Shown: positions 8,061 to 16,230, counted from the stretch's first letter. The stretch is DNA of 25,232 bases from an uncultured Oscillospiraceae bacterium (GCA_910588495.1 CAJUPU010000041.1:1-25232); one strand, 5' to 3'. Notes: generated by a model not told the origin, from the letters alone. Numbers and translations are program-made.

Positions 8061-10445
8061 ATGGAAAACCACCGACCCAGGGGCCGGGAGAAGCATGTCG
8101 CCGGTCCCGGCAAAACAGTACATAAGCGGGGGAACGGGCTGGGCACCGGCCCGGTGGGCGGCACCGGCGGCGGCGCGGACCGGGACCGGCCCTCCACCGG
8201 CGGGGCCAGAGGCCCCGGAGGCAAGGGCGGCGCGGTGAAGCTGATCGTGGTGCTGCTGGCCCTGCTGCTGGGCGGGGGCGGCGGGCTCACCGCCTTTTTG
8301 GGCGGGCAGTCCGCCCCCCAGGCCCCCTCCACCGCCCAGCAGCAGCCCGGCCAGAGCGGCGGCGCGGACTGGAGCCAGCTGCTGGCCGGGCTGGGCGGCG
8401 GCAGCGTGTCCTCCGGCTGGGACAGCCCCGCCAACACCGGACGGCTGGACAGCACCGTGGCCAAGGCCGCCCGGGAGAAGTACACCAAGCCCCTGGGCGG
8501 CGGCAGGGACACCTTCACCATCATGGTGTACATGTGCGGCACCGACCTGGAGTCCCGCAGCGGCATGGGCACCGCCGACCTCCAGGAGATGCTCAACGCC
8601 CGGTTCGGGGAGGATCTGGATCTGCTGGTATACACCGGCGGCTGCAAGGGCTGGAGGAACGAGCTGGTGTCCAGCTCCACCAACCAGATCTGGCAGGTGA
8701 AGGGCGGCCGGCTGTCCTGCCTGAAAAAGGACCTGGGCAGCGTGTCCATGACCGACCCGGACGTTTTGGCGGACTATGTCCAGTGGTGCGCCAAAAACTA
8801 TCCTGCCAGCCGGTACGGGCTCATCCTCTGGGACCACGGCGGGGGCTCGGTCAGCGGCTACGGCTACGATGAGAAGTTCGCCTCCTCCGGCTCCATGAGC
8901 CTGGCGGGGCTGGACCAGGCCCTGGAGGCCGCCGGGGTGAAGTTCGACTTCATCGGCTTCGACGCCTGCCTCATGGCCACGGCGGAGACCGCCCTCACCA
9001 TGGCCCAGCACGCCGACTACCTCATCGCCTCGGAGGAGACCGAGCCGGGGGTTGGCTGGTACTACACCGACTGGCTCACCGCCCTGGGCGGGGACACCTC
9101 CATGCCCACGGTGGAGCTGGGCAGGCAGATCGTGGACAGCTTCGTGGACACCTGCGCCCAGAAGTGCCGGGGCCAGCTCACCACCCTGTCGCTGGTGGAC
9201 CTGGCCGAGCTGGAGGCCACCCTGCCCCCGGTGCTGGCCAAGTTCTCCCAGTCCACCACCCAGCTGCTCCGGGACAAGCAGTACCAGACCGTGTCCGCCG
9301 CCCGGAACGGGGCCAGGGAGTTCGCCCAGTCCAGCAAGATCGACCAGGTGGACCTGGTGCACCTGGCCAAGAACCTGGGCACCAAGGAGGGGGACGCGTT
9401 GGCCTCCGCCCTGCTGGGGGCGGTGAAGTACAACCGCACCTCGTCCAACATGACCAACGCATACGGCCTGTCCATCTACTTCCCCTACCGCAAGTCCTCC
9501 GCCGTGGACAAAGCGGCGTCCACATTTGGTCAGATCGGCATGGACAAGGGCTATATCCAGTGCATCCGGCAGTTCGCCAGCCTGGAGGTGGGCGGCCAGG
9601 CGGCCTCCGGCGGCACCGCCTCCCCCCTGCCCGCCCTGCTGGGCCAGCTGGGCGGCTCGGGCGATGTCTCCGCCCTGCTGGGCGAGCTGCTGAGCGGCTC
9701 CTTCGGCCGCGTCTCCGGCCTGGACGATGGCAACACCGGCTTTTTCAGCGACCGGGCCCTGAGCGACGCCGATATGATCCAATACCTGACGGACACCCGC
9801 TTCCCCGCCGAGGCCCTGCTGTGGCAGCGGGGGGAGGACGGCGTGCCGGTCATCCGGCTCACCGAGGAGCAGTGGGCGCTGGTCCAGGACCTGGAGCTCA
9901 ACCTGTTCTACGACGACGGGGCGGGCTACATCGACCTGGGGCTGGACAACGTGTTCGACTTCGATGAGGCGGGCGGGCTCTTGGGCGGCGGGGAGACCGC
10001 CCGGAGCTGGCTGGCCATCGACGGCCAGCCGGTGGCCTACTACCACACCGCCACCGTGGACGACGGCGAGCACTACGCCATCACGGGCCGGGTGCCGGCC
10101 CTCCACAACGGCGTGCGCTCCGAGCTGCTGCTCACCTTCGACGATGAGCGGCCCCAGGGCTATGTGGCGGGGGTGCGCCCGGTCTACCACGACGGGGAGA
10201 CGGACACCGTGGCCAAGAGCCAGTCCCAGCTCCAGCCCGGCGACACCCTGGAATTCCTGTGCGACTACTACAGCTACAGCGGGAAGTACCAGGACAGCTA
10301 TCTGCTGGGCGAGCCGGTGACGGTGGGGGCGGACGGCCTCACCGTGGGCGACGTGCCCCTGGAGGGGACCATCCGGGCCACCTACCGCTTCACTGATATC
10401 TTTCAGGAGCACCACTGGACCCCGCCCATCCCCGAGAACGGATAA
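8061..10445 (+). CDS. Membrane-anchored clostripain-family (C11) cysteine peptidase
   Basis: 794 residues; ATG 8061 preceded by AGGAGAGGAG (8042-8051). Residues 1-57 are basic, Gly/Arg-rich and presumably cytoplasmic; 58-80 form one membrane segment (KLIVVLLALLLGGGGGLTAFL), followed by a Gln/Gly/Ser-rich stalk. The C11 domain runs from about 152 (FTIMVYMCGTDLESRSG) to about 500, with catalytic H259 in WDHGGG and nucleophile C303 in GFDACLMATAE. The C-terminal 290 residues (YIDLGLDNVFDFDEAGG, then beta-rich sequence) I do not recognise. Family knowledge: C11 enzymes cut after basic residues and many are activated by self-cleavage. No PASTA or other wall-binding domain is seen, so anchoring depends on the membrane segment. 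Its own promoter and terminator make it monocistronic; it lies next to the SLH protein and may process surface or environmental proteins. Confidence 0.9.
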   Translation: MENHRPRGREKHVAGPGKTVHKRGNGLGTGPVGGTGGGADRDRPSTGGARGPGGKGGAVKLIVVLLALLLGGGGGLTAFLGGQSAPQAPSTAQQQPGQSGGADWSQLLAGLGGGSVSSGWDSPANTGRLDSTVAKAAREKYTKPLGGGRDTFTIMVYMCGTDLESRSGMGTADLQEMLNARFGEDLDLLVYTGGCKGWRNELVSSSTNQIWQVKGGRLSCLKKDLGSVSMTDPDVLADYVQWCAKNYPASRYGLILWDHGGGSVSGYGYDEKFASSGSMSLAGLDQALEAAGVKFDFIGFDACLMATAETALTMAQHADYLIASEETEPGVGWYYTDWLTALGGDTSMPTVELGRQIVDSFVDTCAQKCRGQLTTLSLVDLAELEATLPPVLAKFSQSTTQLLRDKQYQTVSAARNGAREFAQSSKIDQVDLVHLAKNLGTKEGDALASALLGAVKYNRTSSNMTNAYGLSIYFPYRKSSAVDKAASTFGQIGMDKGYIQCIRQFASLEVGGQAASGGTASPLPALLGQLGGSGDVSALLGELLSGSFGRVSGLDDGNTGFFSDRALSDADMIQYLTDTRFPAEALLWQRGEDGVPVIRLTEEQWALVQDLELNLFYDDGAGYIDLGLDNVFDFDEAGGLLGGGETARSWLAIDGQPVAYYHTATVDDGEHYAITGRVPALHNGVRSELLLTFDDERPQGYVAGVRPVYHDGETDTVAKSQSQLQPGDTLEFLCDYYSYSGKYQDSYLLGEPVTVGADGLTVGDVPLEGTIRATYRFTDIFQEHHWTPPIPENG

Positions 10446-10457
10446 CTCCCGCGCTTG

Positions 10458-10494
10458 AAACGCCCCCCGCCGGACGCCCGGCGGGGGGCGTTTT
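10458..10494 (+). terminator. Intrinsic terminator after clostripain gene
   Basis: Perfect 16-bp stem 10458-10473 / 10478-10493 with loop ACGC, ending in TTTT (10491-10494). Confidence 0.92.
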
Positions 10495-10607
10495 CCCAGC
10501 CGTCCCGCCCCGGCGGCCCCCTGCCCGCCGCCGCGGAGGCGGGGCTTTTACCGCCCCAGCTTCCTGAAACAGCCATTTTTCTCCTTCCTCTCCCAATTTT
10601 CTCCCCC

Positions 10608-10632
10608 AGGAGATGACAGCGATCTCCTTTTT
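10608..10632 (+). terminator. Weak terminator-like hairpin upstream of the lyase promoter
   Basis: 7-bp stem AGGAGAT 10608-10614 / ATCTCCT 10622-10628, 7-base loop, T5 run 10628-10632. It would insulate the next promoter from read-through. The rest of 10495-10674 holds no gene that I can support. Confidence 0.5.
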
Positions 10633-10674
10633 GTGATTTCTCCTGCTGTATCCTACAAAAATCGACCCGGCATA

Positions 10675-10732
10675 TTGACGATCTTCTGTTTGACTTGTAT
10701 GATCTATATAGTTTAGTTCTAAAACTGTTCTA
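10675..10732 (+). promoter_or_regulatory. Promoter and candidate operator of the lyase operon
   Basis: TTGACG at 10675-10680, 17-bp spacer, TATGAT at 10698-10703. Just downstream, over the expected transcript start, bases 10709-10732 form a 24-bp interrupted dyad: outer TAG/CTA, inner AGTT/AACT, central TA. A MarR-type repressor is encoded 4 kb downstream and could bind here (inference). Confidence 0.7.
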
Positions 10733-10755
10733 TGCTTAAACAAGGAGGAGGAACA

Positions 10756-12489
10756 ATGGCCTACGATTTCGACAAGCTGGTGGACCGGCATGGGACCAAC
10801 TGCGGCAAGTGGGAGTTCATGCCGGTGCAGAATCCCAACGCGGGGACCAGCACCCTGCCCTTCTGGGTGGCGGACATGGACTTCCCCTGCCCCGACGGGG
10901 TGGTGGAGGCGCTGCACAAGCGGGTGGACCGGCAGATCTTCGGCTACAGCGCCAATCTCACCGGGGAGTTCTTCCGCAGCATCTGCGGCTGGTATCAGCA
11001 CCGGTTCGGCTGGTACGTCAACTCAAAGGATGTGTTCTACTGCAACGGCATCGTCCCCGCCCTGCGCTACCTGATCCAGATCATGACCCACGAGGGGGAC
11101 CAGGTGCTGGTCCAGCCCCCCGTCTACCGCCCCTTCTACAATAAGATCCGGTGCACCCACCGCGTCCCGGTGGAGAACCGGCTGGTGGAGGGCGCCGAGG
11201 GGTATGAGATCGACTTCGCCGACTTCGAGAAGAAGGTGAAGGACCCCAAGACCACCCTGTTCCTGCTGTGCTCCCCCCACAACCCCTCCGGCCGGGTGTG
11301 GAGCGAGGAGGAGCTGCGGCGGATGGGGCAGCTGTGCCTGGACAACGGCGTGCGGATCGTGTCCGACGAGATCCACCACGACATCGTCGCCCCCGGCCAG
11401 AAACACATCCCCCTGGCCAAGCTGTTCCCGGAGCGCAAAAACGGCATCGTCACCTGTGCCTCCGTGTCCAAGACCTTCAACCTGGCGGGGCTGGCCTACT
11501 CCAATATCATCATCCACGACCCCCACCTCCAGGCCCTGTGGAGCTCCTATGTCCAGGGGGACTGCGGCGTGATGCTTCCCAACCCCCTGTCCATCACCGC
11601 CATCCAGGCCGCCTACGCCACCGGCGAGGAGTGGCTGGACCAGCTCAACGGCTACCTCCACGACAACCTGGTCTTTGTCCGGGACTACCTGGCCCAGCAC
11701 CTGCCCAAAGCCAAAATGTACCTCCCCCAGGGCACCTATTTCGCCTGGGTGGACGTGGCCCCCTACCTGAAGGGCGCCGCCCGGGAGGACCTGGACAGCT
11801 ACCTGGTCAAGACCGCCGACATCCTCATCGAGAGCGGCCCGGAGGGCAGCCCCATCTTCGGCCCCGGCGGGGAGACCCGCCTGCGGATCAACACCGCCTG
11901 CCCCCGCTCCATGCTGGAGGAGGGGGTGCGCCGGATGTGCCAGGCCCTGGACCGGGTCCACCCCGGCGACCGGCTGGAGGACTTCACCTACCAGACCCCC
12001 TGGGGGGAGGGCAGGCTGTCCGACAACGGCGGGAAGCCCACCATCCTGCTCTTCCTGCGCTACTACGGCTGCACCATCTGCCAGCTGGACCTGCTCCGGC
12101 TGAAGCAGGAGTACGGCAAGATCCAGGCGGCGGGGGGCCGGGCGCTGGTGGTGCTCCAGAGCGATCCGGCGGGCATCCGGGAGCAGATCGGCCCCGACCA
12201 CTTCCCCTTCCAGATCGTGTGCGACCCCGAGCAGGCCCTGTACCGCCGCTACCATGTGGCGCCCGCCCTGTCCATGGAGAAGATGGCGGACCTGCGGGTG
12301 CTGGAGAAGATCGGCCAGGCCCGGGCCGCCGGCCTGGTCCACGGCAGATACGAGGGAGAGGAGCTCCAGCTCCCCGCCGTCTTTTTGCTGGACCGGGACA
12401 ACACGGTGCTCAAGGCCCATTACGCCGCCAAGGCGGCCGACCTGCCCACGGTGGACCAGCTGGCGGGCTGGCTGGACGGAAAGGAGTAA
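10756..12489 (+). CDS. PatB/MalY-type PLP C-S lyase (aminotransferase fold) fused to a CxxC peroxiredoxin-like domain
   Basis: 577 residues. ATG 10756 follows AGGAGGAGG (about 10743-10751); the ATG at 10732 lies before the ribosome site. Residues 1-403 are a fold-type I PLP enzyme of the MalY/PatB class: LPFWVADMDF near the N-terminus, SPHNPSGRVW, VSDEIHHDI, PLP lysine K239 in SVSKTFNLAG, and LRINTACPR for the substrate carboxylate. MalY/PatB enzymes split C-S bonds of cystathionine, cystine or cysteine conjugates to pyruvate, ammonia and a thiol. Residues about 410-577 form a thioredoxin-fold domain like the AhpC/TSA-2 (PRXL2) group: LLFLRYYGCTICQLDLLRL with C439-x-x-C442, LVVLQSD, and LPAVFLLDRDNTVLKAHY. 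Usual family length is about 390-400, so this is a true fusion in one frame. First gene of an operon with an EFR1-like protein (6 bases later) and a permease. Physiological substrate not determinable. Confidence 0.85.
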   Translation: MAYDFDKLVDRHGTNCGKWEFMPVQNPNAGTSTLPFWVADMDFPCPDGVVEALHKRVDRQIFGYSANLTGEFFRSICGWYQHRFGWYVNSKDVFYCNGIVPALRYLIQIMTHEGDQVLVQPPVYRPFYNKIRCTHRVPVENRLVEGAEGYEIDFADFEKKVKDPKTTLFLLCSPHNPSGRVWSEEELRRMGQLCLDNGVRIVSDEIHHDIVAPGQKHIPLAKLFPERKNGIVTCASVSKTFNLAGLAYSNIIIHDPHLQALWSSYVQGDCGVMLPNPLSITAIQAAYATGEEWLDQLNGYLHDNLVFVRDYLAQHLPKAKMYLPQGTYFAWVDVAPYLKGAAREDLDSYLVKTADILIESGPEGSPIFGPGGETRLRINTACPRSMLEEGVRRMCQALDRVHPGDRLEDFTYQTPWGEGRLSDNGGKPTILLFLRYYGCTICQLDLLRLKQEYGKIQAAGGRALVVLQSDPAGIREQIGPDHFPFQIVCDPEQALYRRYHVAPALSMEKMADLRVLEKIGQARAAGLVHGRYEGEELQLPAVFLLDRDNTVLKAHYAAKAADLPTVDQLAGWLDGKE

Positions 12490-12495
12490 GGCAAG

Positions 12496-13284
12496 ATGAA
12501 ACTAGATCGCGTGGTAACGCTGACCTTCAGCCCCAACGGGACCACCCGGCAGGTGGCGGACGCCATCGCCCAGGGCGCCGGGCTCCCCCAGCGGCTGGAT
12601 CTGGACCGCACCGCTTTTGACAGCCGCTGGACCGGGGCGGACCTCCGGCCCGGGGACCTGGCGGTGATCGCCCTGCCGGTGTACTACGGCCGCCTGCCCA
12701 AGCTGATGGTGGAATTCTTCCGCTACGTCAAGGCGGAGGGCATCCCCGCAGTGCTGGCGGTGACCTACGGCAACCGGGCCTATGACGACGCCCTGCTGGA
12801 GCTGAAGAACGAGAGCCTGGAACACGGCTTCGTCCCCGTGGCGGCGGGGGCCTTCGCGGCCCACCACTGCATGGCCACGGCCCTGGCCCGGGGCCGCCCC
12901 GGCGCGGACGACCTGGCCCAGGCCCGGGCGCTGGGGGAAAAGGCCGCCGCCCTGGCGGCCGGGCGGGACAGCCTGGAGGGCCTGGATCTGGCCGTCAAGG
13001 GCAGCTTCCCCTACACCCCCGGCTCCGACCTGCCCGTGGGCCCGGGGACCGACCGGGCCAAGTGCACCCGGTGCGGCCTGTGCCAGGCAAACTGCCCCGT
13101 CCTGGCCATCGACCCCCTGGATCCCGGCGAGATCGACGGCTGGCGGTGCCTGTTCTGCGCCCGGTGCATCCATAACTGTCCCACCGGGGCCAAGGCCATC
13201 ACCCTGCCCCCCATGCGGGAGAAGCTGACCATTTTGGAGAACATGATGGCCGCTCCCAAGGAGAACGAGCTGTTTCTCCTATAA
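12496..13284 (+). CDS. EFR1-type flavodoxin/4Fe-4S ferredoxin fusion (copy 1)
   Basis: 262 residues. AAGGAG (12481-12486) overlaps the end of the lyase gene, so translation is probably coupled. The N-terminal 1-165 is a flavodoxin-like fold: FSPNGTTRQVADAI (FMN phosphate loop, about 12-25), ALPVYYGRLPKLM and VTYGNRAYDDALLEL. The C-terminal part carries two classical 4Fe-4S motifs, C190/C193/C196/C200 (CTRCGLCQANCP) and C218/C221/C224/C228 (CLFCARCIHNCP). Proteins of this plan, common in anaerobic Firmicutes, are annotated as EFR1-family ferrodoxins and are expected to carry low-potential electrons in the cytosol; specific partners are generally unknown. Its place between the lyase fusion and the permease suggests it supplies or accepts electrons for that pathway, which is inference. 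Confidence 0.88.
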   Translation: MKLDRVVTLTFSPNGTTRQVADAIAQGAGLPQRLDLDRTAFDSRWTGADLRPGDLAVIALPVYYGRLPKLMVEFFRYVKAEGIPAVLAVTYGNRAYDDALLELKNESLEHGFVPVAAGAFAAHHCMATALARGRPGADDLAQARALGEKAAALAAGRDSLEGLDLAVKGSFPYTPGSDLPVGPGTDRAKCTRCGLCQANCPVLAIDPLDPGEIDGWRCLFCARCIHNCPTGAKAITLPPMREKLTILENMMAAPKENELFLL

Positions 13285-13330
13285 GACCTGAGAAGAGAGA
13301 TACCATCAACGCCATAAGGGAGGAACTGAA

Positions 13331-14671
13331 ATGAGTACACAGCAAGCTGCTTCCGGCACAGAGCTGAAGCGCAATCTGAGCAGGATGGATCTGGTGTCCA
13401 TGGCGGTGGGCCAGATCATCGGCGCGGGCATCATGGCCATGACGGGCACCGCCATCGGCATGACGGGCCGCAGCGTGAACATCGCCTTCATCATCGCGGG
13501 CATCCTGTGCGTGATGACCGCCATCCCCCAGATCATGGTGGGCGGCACCGCCCGGTTCAAGGGCGGGCAGTACACCCAGGTGGCCACCCTGGGCAGCCAG
13601 CGGCTGGCGGGGATCTTCACCATGATCAACGTGTTCACCGGGCTGGGGATCGCCATGTATATCATCTCCTTCACCGAGTATCTGCTGGCCCTGGTGCCCA
13701 GCGTCCCGTCCAAGCTGGTGTCCGTGGTGGTGCTCACCATCCTGTTCGCCATGAACATCCTGGGCACCAAGCAGGCCGCCGTCCTTCAGACGGCGATGTG
13801 CGTGGTCATGGCCGCCGCTATCGCCCTGTTCATCGCCTTCGGCGTCACCAAGGTCCAGCCGGGCTACTTCGCCCCGCCCGACTTCATGACCAAGGGCGCC
13901 ACCGGCATCCTGATGGCCTCGGCCTACCTGTCCTTCGCCGCGGGGGGCGCCCAGTGCGTCATCAACTTCTCCGGCGAGGCCAAAAAGCCCACCGTGGATA
14001 TCCCCTTCGCCATCATCGTGCCCACCATCTCCATCTCCGTGATCTACGCCATCATGGGCACCATCGCCGCCGGGGTGCTCCCCGTGGCCGACGTGGCCAA
14101 CAAGAGCCTGGCCCTGGTGGCGGAGGCCATCATGCCCAAGCCGGTCTATGTGTTCTTCATCGTGGGCGGGGCCATGTTCGCCCTGCTCACCACCCTGAAC
14201 GCCTCCATCGGCTGGATGTGCCGCCCGATCCTCCAGGCCGCCAAGGACGGCTGGCTCCCCCGCGTGTTCAGCAAGCTCCACCCCAAGTTCGCCACCCCCG
14301 TCAACATCCTGCTGCTGTTCTACCTCATCGGCATCGTGCCCATCCTGGCCGGCCTGGATATCAGCATCGTGTCCAACTCCACCGTCATCCTGTCCAGCGC
14401 CACCAAGGCCATCACCTGCTTTACCGCCATGTTCCTGCCCAGGGTCATGCCCGAGTTTTGGAGCAAGTCCAAATTCCACGTGGACAAGGGCCTGCTCACC
14501 TTCTTCAGCGTCCTGGGCGCCGCCGTCGCCACCTTCCAGGTGGTGCTGCTGGTGGTCACCTCCTCCACCGCCGAGATCGTGGGCAACCTGGTCATCCTTG
14601 GCATATCCGTGCTGTATGCCCTGGTCCGCAGCAGCAAGGTCACCATGGAGATCAGCTACGAGGGCTGCTGA
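13331..14671 (+). CDS. APC-superfamily amino acid permease
   Basis: 446 residues, about 11-12 membrane segments. GGGAGGAA (13318-13325) precedes the ATG. Family marks: GQIIGAGIM in the first membrane helix (substrate-binding glycine motif), and the loop FSGEAKKPTVDIPFAI matching the conserved G-E-x-K-x-P-x-x-x-I-P segment of APC transporters. RPILQAAKDGWLP and KFATPVNILLLF match the typical loop before helix 9. These carriers take up amino acids by proton or sodium symport or by exchange. Position 46 bases after the first EFR1-like gene, without a terminator between, puts it in the lyase operon, so its substrate is probably the amino acid cleaved by the lyase (inference). Specificity cannot be read from the sequence. 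Confidence 0.88.
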   Translation: MSTQQAASGTELKRNLSRMDLVSMAVGQIIGAGIMAMTGTAIGMTGRSVNIAFIIAGILCVMTAIPQIMVGGTARFKGGQYTQVATLGSQRLAGIFTMINVFTGLGIAMYIISFTEYLLALVPSVPSKLVSVVVLTILFAMNILGTKQAAVLQTAMCVVMAAAIALFIAFGVTKVQPGYFAPPDFMTKGATGILMASAYLSFAAGGAQCVINFSGEAKKPTVDIPFAIIVPTISISVIYAIMGTIAAGVLPVADVANKSLALVAEAIMPKPVYVFFIVGGAMFALLTTLNASIGWMCRPILQAAKDGWLPRVFSKLHPKFATPVNILLLFYLIGIVPILAGLDISIVSNSTVILSSATKAITCFTAMFLPRVMPEFWSKSKFHVDKGLLTFFSVLGAAVATFQVVLLVVTSSTAEIVGNLVILGISVLYALVRSSKVTMEISYEGC

Positions 14672-14682
14672 ATCCTTCCCAG

Positions 14683-14716
14683 CAGGCTCCCGGTGCGCGT
14701 GCGCGCCGGGAGCCTG
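14683..14716 (+). terminator. Hairpin terminator candidate after permease
   Basis: Stem CAGGCTCCCGG 14683-14693 / CCGGGAGCCTG 14706-14716, extended inward by GCGC/GCGC. The following sequence TCCTTGCC is poor in U, so termination may be incomplete and allow read-through into marR. Confidence 0.55.
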
Positions 14717-14719
14717 TCC

Positions 14720-14748
14720 TTGCCAAGGGGGCAAAACTGTGATAGAAT
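14720..14748 (+). promoter_or_regulatory. Promoter of the marR-efr1 unit
   Basis: TTGCCA at 14720-14725, 17-bp spacer, TAGAAT at 14743-14748. The spacer contains AAAACTGT followed by two bases and TA (14733-14744), a pattern that also occurs in the operator candidate before the lyase gene (10721-10732). Confidence 0.65.
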
Positions 14749-14782
14749 GGCTTTCATCCAAAACGCTTTGGAGGAACACGCC

Positions 14783-15283
14783 ATGTCTATCCCAGAATGC
14801 ATCTCCACCCTGATCGAGCAGATGTACAGCCTGGAGCGGATCGTCTCCGCCATCGAAAAGCGTCCCAGATCCTATGTGGGCGTGTCCCTCCACTCCAACG
14901 AGACCCACACGCTGAAGCTCATCGCCGAGCACGAGGGCATCAGCCAGTGTGAGCTGTCCGAGCGGATGTACCGCACCAAAGGAGCCACCTCGGTGGCGGT
15001 GGACAAGCTGGTGAAAAAGGGGCTGATCCGCCGGGAGCGGGAGCAGGGCAACCAGCGCCGCTACCTGCTCACCCTCACGGAGCTGGGCAGGCAGGTGAAC
15101 GAGGCCCATCTGCGCTATGACGACAGCCACGCGGAATGGGCCGCCGGCCGCCTAGATCTGACGGAGGAGGAGCTGGCGGTCACCCTCCGGACCATGGAGC
15201 GGGTCATCGGCCTCTATTCCCAGCACTATCTGGACAGCGGCGTGTGCGTGGGCCGCAGGGATGCGCCGTCCGGGCAGCGGTGA
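14783..15283 (+). CDS. MarR-family transcriptional regulator
   Basis: 166 residues. ATG 14783 is 6 bases after GGAGGAAC (14770-14777); the frame opens further upstream but overlaps the promoter. The winged helix-turn-helix is clear: THTLKLIAEHEGISQCELSE (helix 2-3), RMYRTKGATSVAVDKLVKKG (recognition helix and after), then the wing LIRREREQGNQRRYLLTLTELG with the usual R-x-x-x-x-D/G-x-R pattern. N- and C-terminal helices would form the dimer. MarR proteins are usually repressors released by small ligands or by oxidation. Only one Cys lies before the wing (in ISQCEL) and one at the C-terminus, so redox sensing is possible but unproven. It heads its own transcript with the second EFR1-like gene and may control both this and the lyase operon. 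Confidence 0.88.
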   Translation: MSIPECISTLIEQMYSLERIVSAIEKRPRSYVGVSLHSNETHTLKLIAEHEGISQCELSERMYRTKGATSVAVDKLVKKGLIRREREQGNQRRYLLTLTELGRQVNEAHLRYDDSHAEWAAGRLDLTEEELAVTLRTMERVIGLYSQHYLDSGVCVGRRDAPSGQR

Positions 15284-15318
15284 ACAGGGCCCGGCGGCAG
15301 AAAGATCGGGTGTCTACG

Positions 15319-16164
15319 ATGAAATTGCAACGGATAACGGCGCTGTATTTCAGCCCCACCGGCGGCACGGGGCGCATCGCGCATTTTTTGGCGCAGGAGC
15401 TGGCCCGGAGGCTGGCGCTGGAGGTCCGGTCCATTGACCTCACCGGGCCGGAGGCCCGGAAAGAGGACCGCCGGTTCCACGCGGAGGAGCTGGTGCTGGC
15501 GGCGGTCCCCGTGTACGCGGGCCGGATACCGAACAAGCTGCTGCCCGATCTGGAGCGGGCTCTGGCCGGCGGCGGCGCGCCCGCCATCCCCGTCTGTGTC
15601 TTTGGGAACCGCAGCCCGGGCGGGGCGGTGTGGGAGCTGAACCGGCTTCTGGCCTGCGGAGGCTTCCGCCCGATCGGGGCCGCCGCTTTTGCCTGCCGCC
15701 ACGCCTTTTCGGATCGAGTGGGAACGGGCCGTCCGGACGAGGCCGACTGGGAGCAGATGCGGGAGTTTTCCGCACAGGCGGCGGACAGACTGAGCGGAGA
15801 CGGACCGCCGCCGCCGCTGGACCCAGAACAGGGCGAGGTCGGTCCATACTACGTCCCGCTGAGGCAGGACGGCTCCCCCGCCCAATTCTTAAAAGCGCGC
15901 CCCCTGACCGACCGGGCCCTGTGCACCCAATGCGGCGCGTGCGCCGGGGCGTGCCCGATGGGAAGCATCGACGCGCAGACCATGGAGGCCGCCGGCATTT
16001 GCATCAAATGCCAGGCGTGCGTGCGGCGCTGTCCCACCGGCGCAAAATACTTCGCGGACCGGGATTTCCTGTCCCATGTGGCCATGCTGGAGCAGAACTA
16101 CCAGGGGCGGGCGGAAAATGTCACCTATTTCCCCCAGATCTCACCGTCCCGAATAGGAAGATAG
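15319..16164 (+). CDS. EFR1-type flavodoxin/4Fe-4S ferredoxin fusion (copy 2)
   Basis: 281 residues from ATG 15319, which aligns with the start of copy 1 (MKLQRITALYFSPTGGT versus MKLDRVVTLTFSPNGTT). The ribosome site is poor; in-frame GTG codons at 15280 (overlapping the marR stop, allowing coupled translation) and 15310 are alternatives. Flavodoxin-like part: FSPTGGTGRIAHFLAQEL, AVPVYAGRIPNKLLPDLE, VCVFGNRSPGGAVWELNR. Two 4Fe-4S motifs: C202/C205/C208/C212 (CTQCGACAGACP) and C228/C231/C234/C238 (CIKCQACVRRCP), with the same 26-residue offset between clusters as roughly in copy 1. Likely a cytosolic electron carrier. It is more diverged in codon use and sequence than a recent duplicate would be, so the two copies probably have separate partners. 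Confidence 0.87.
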   Translation: MKLQRITALYFSPTGGTGRIAHFLAQELARRLALEVRSIDLTGPEARKEDRRFHAEELVLAAVPVYAGRIPNKLLPDLERALAGGGAPAIPVCVFGNRSPGGAVWELNRLLACGGFRPIGAAAFACRHAFSDRVGTGRPDEADWEQMREFSAQAADRLSGDGPPPPLDPEQGEVGPYYVPLRQDGSPAQFLKARPLTDRALCTQCGACAGACPMGSIDAQTMEAAGICIKCQACVRRCPTGAKYFADRDFLSHVAMLEQNYQGRAENVTYFPQISPSRIGR

Positions 16165-16170
16165 CACAGG

Positions 16171-16195
16171 CTCCCGCCGGTATGACCGGCGGGAG
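16171..16195 (+). terminator. Hairpin terminator candidate after second EFR1 gene
   Basis: Perfect 11-bp stem CTCCCGCCGGT 16171-16181 / ACCGGCGGGAG 16185-16195, 3-base loop, followed by TCCCTTCTCT, a weak U-tract. Confidence 0.6.
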
Positions 16196-16230
16196 TCCCT
16201 TCTCTGTCTGCTGGAAATAAGAGCCGCGCT

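Noticed and set aside
8007..10415. 802-codon minus-strand open frame opposite the clostripain gene
   Set aside because: Composition is Gln/Gly/His/Val-rich without domains, and the plus strand has clear catalytic motifs, promoter, ribosome site and terminator.
13199..15130. 643-codon minus-strand open frame opposite permease and marR
   Set aside because: His/Gly/Asp-rich shadow sequence across several plus-strand genes, a hairpin and a promoter.
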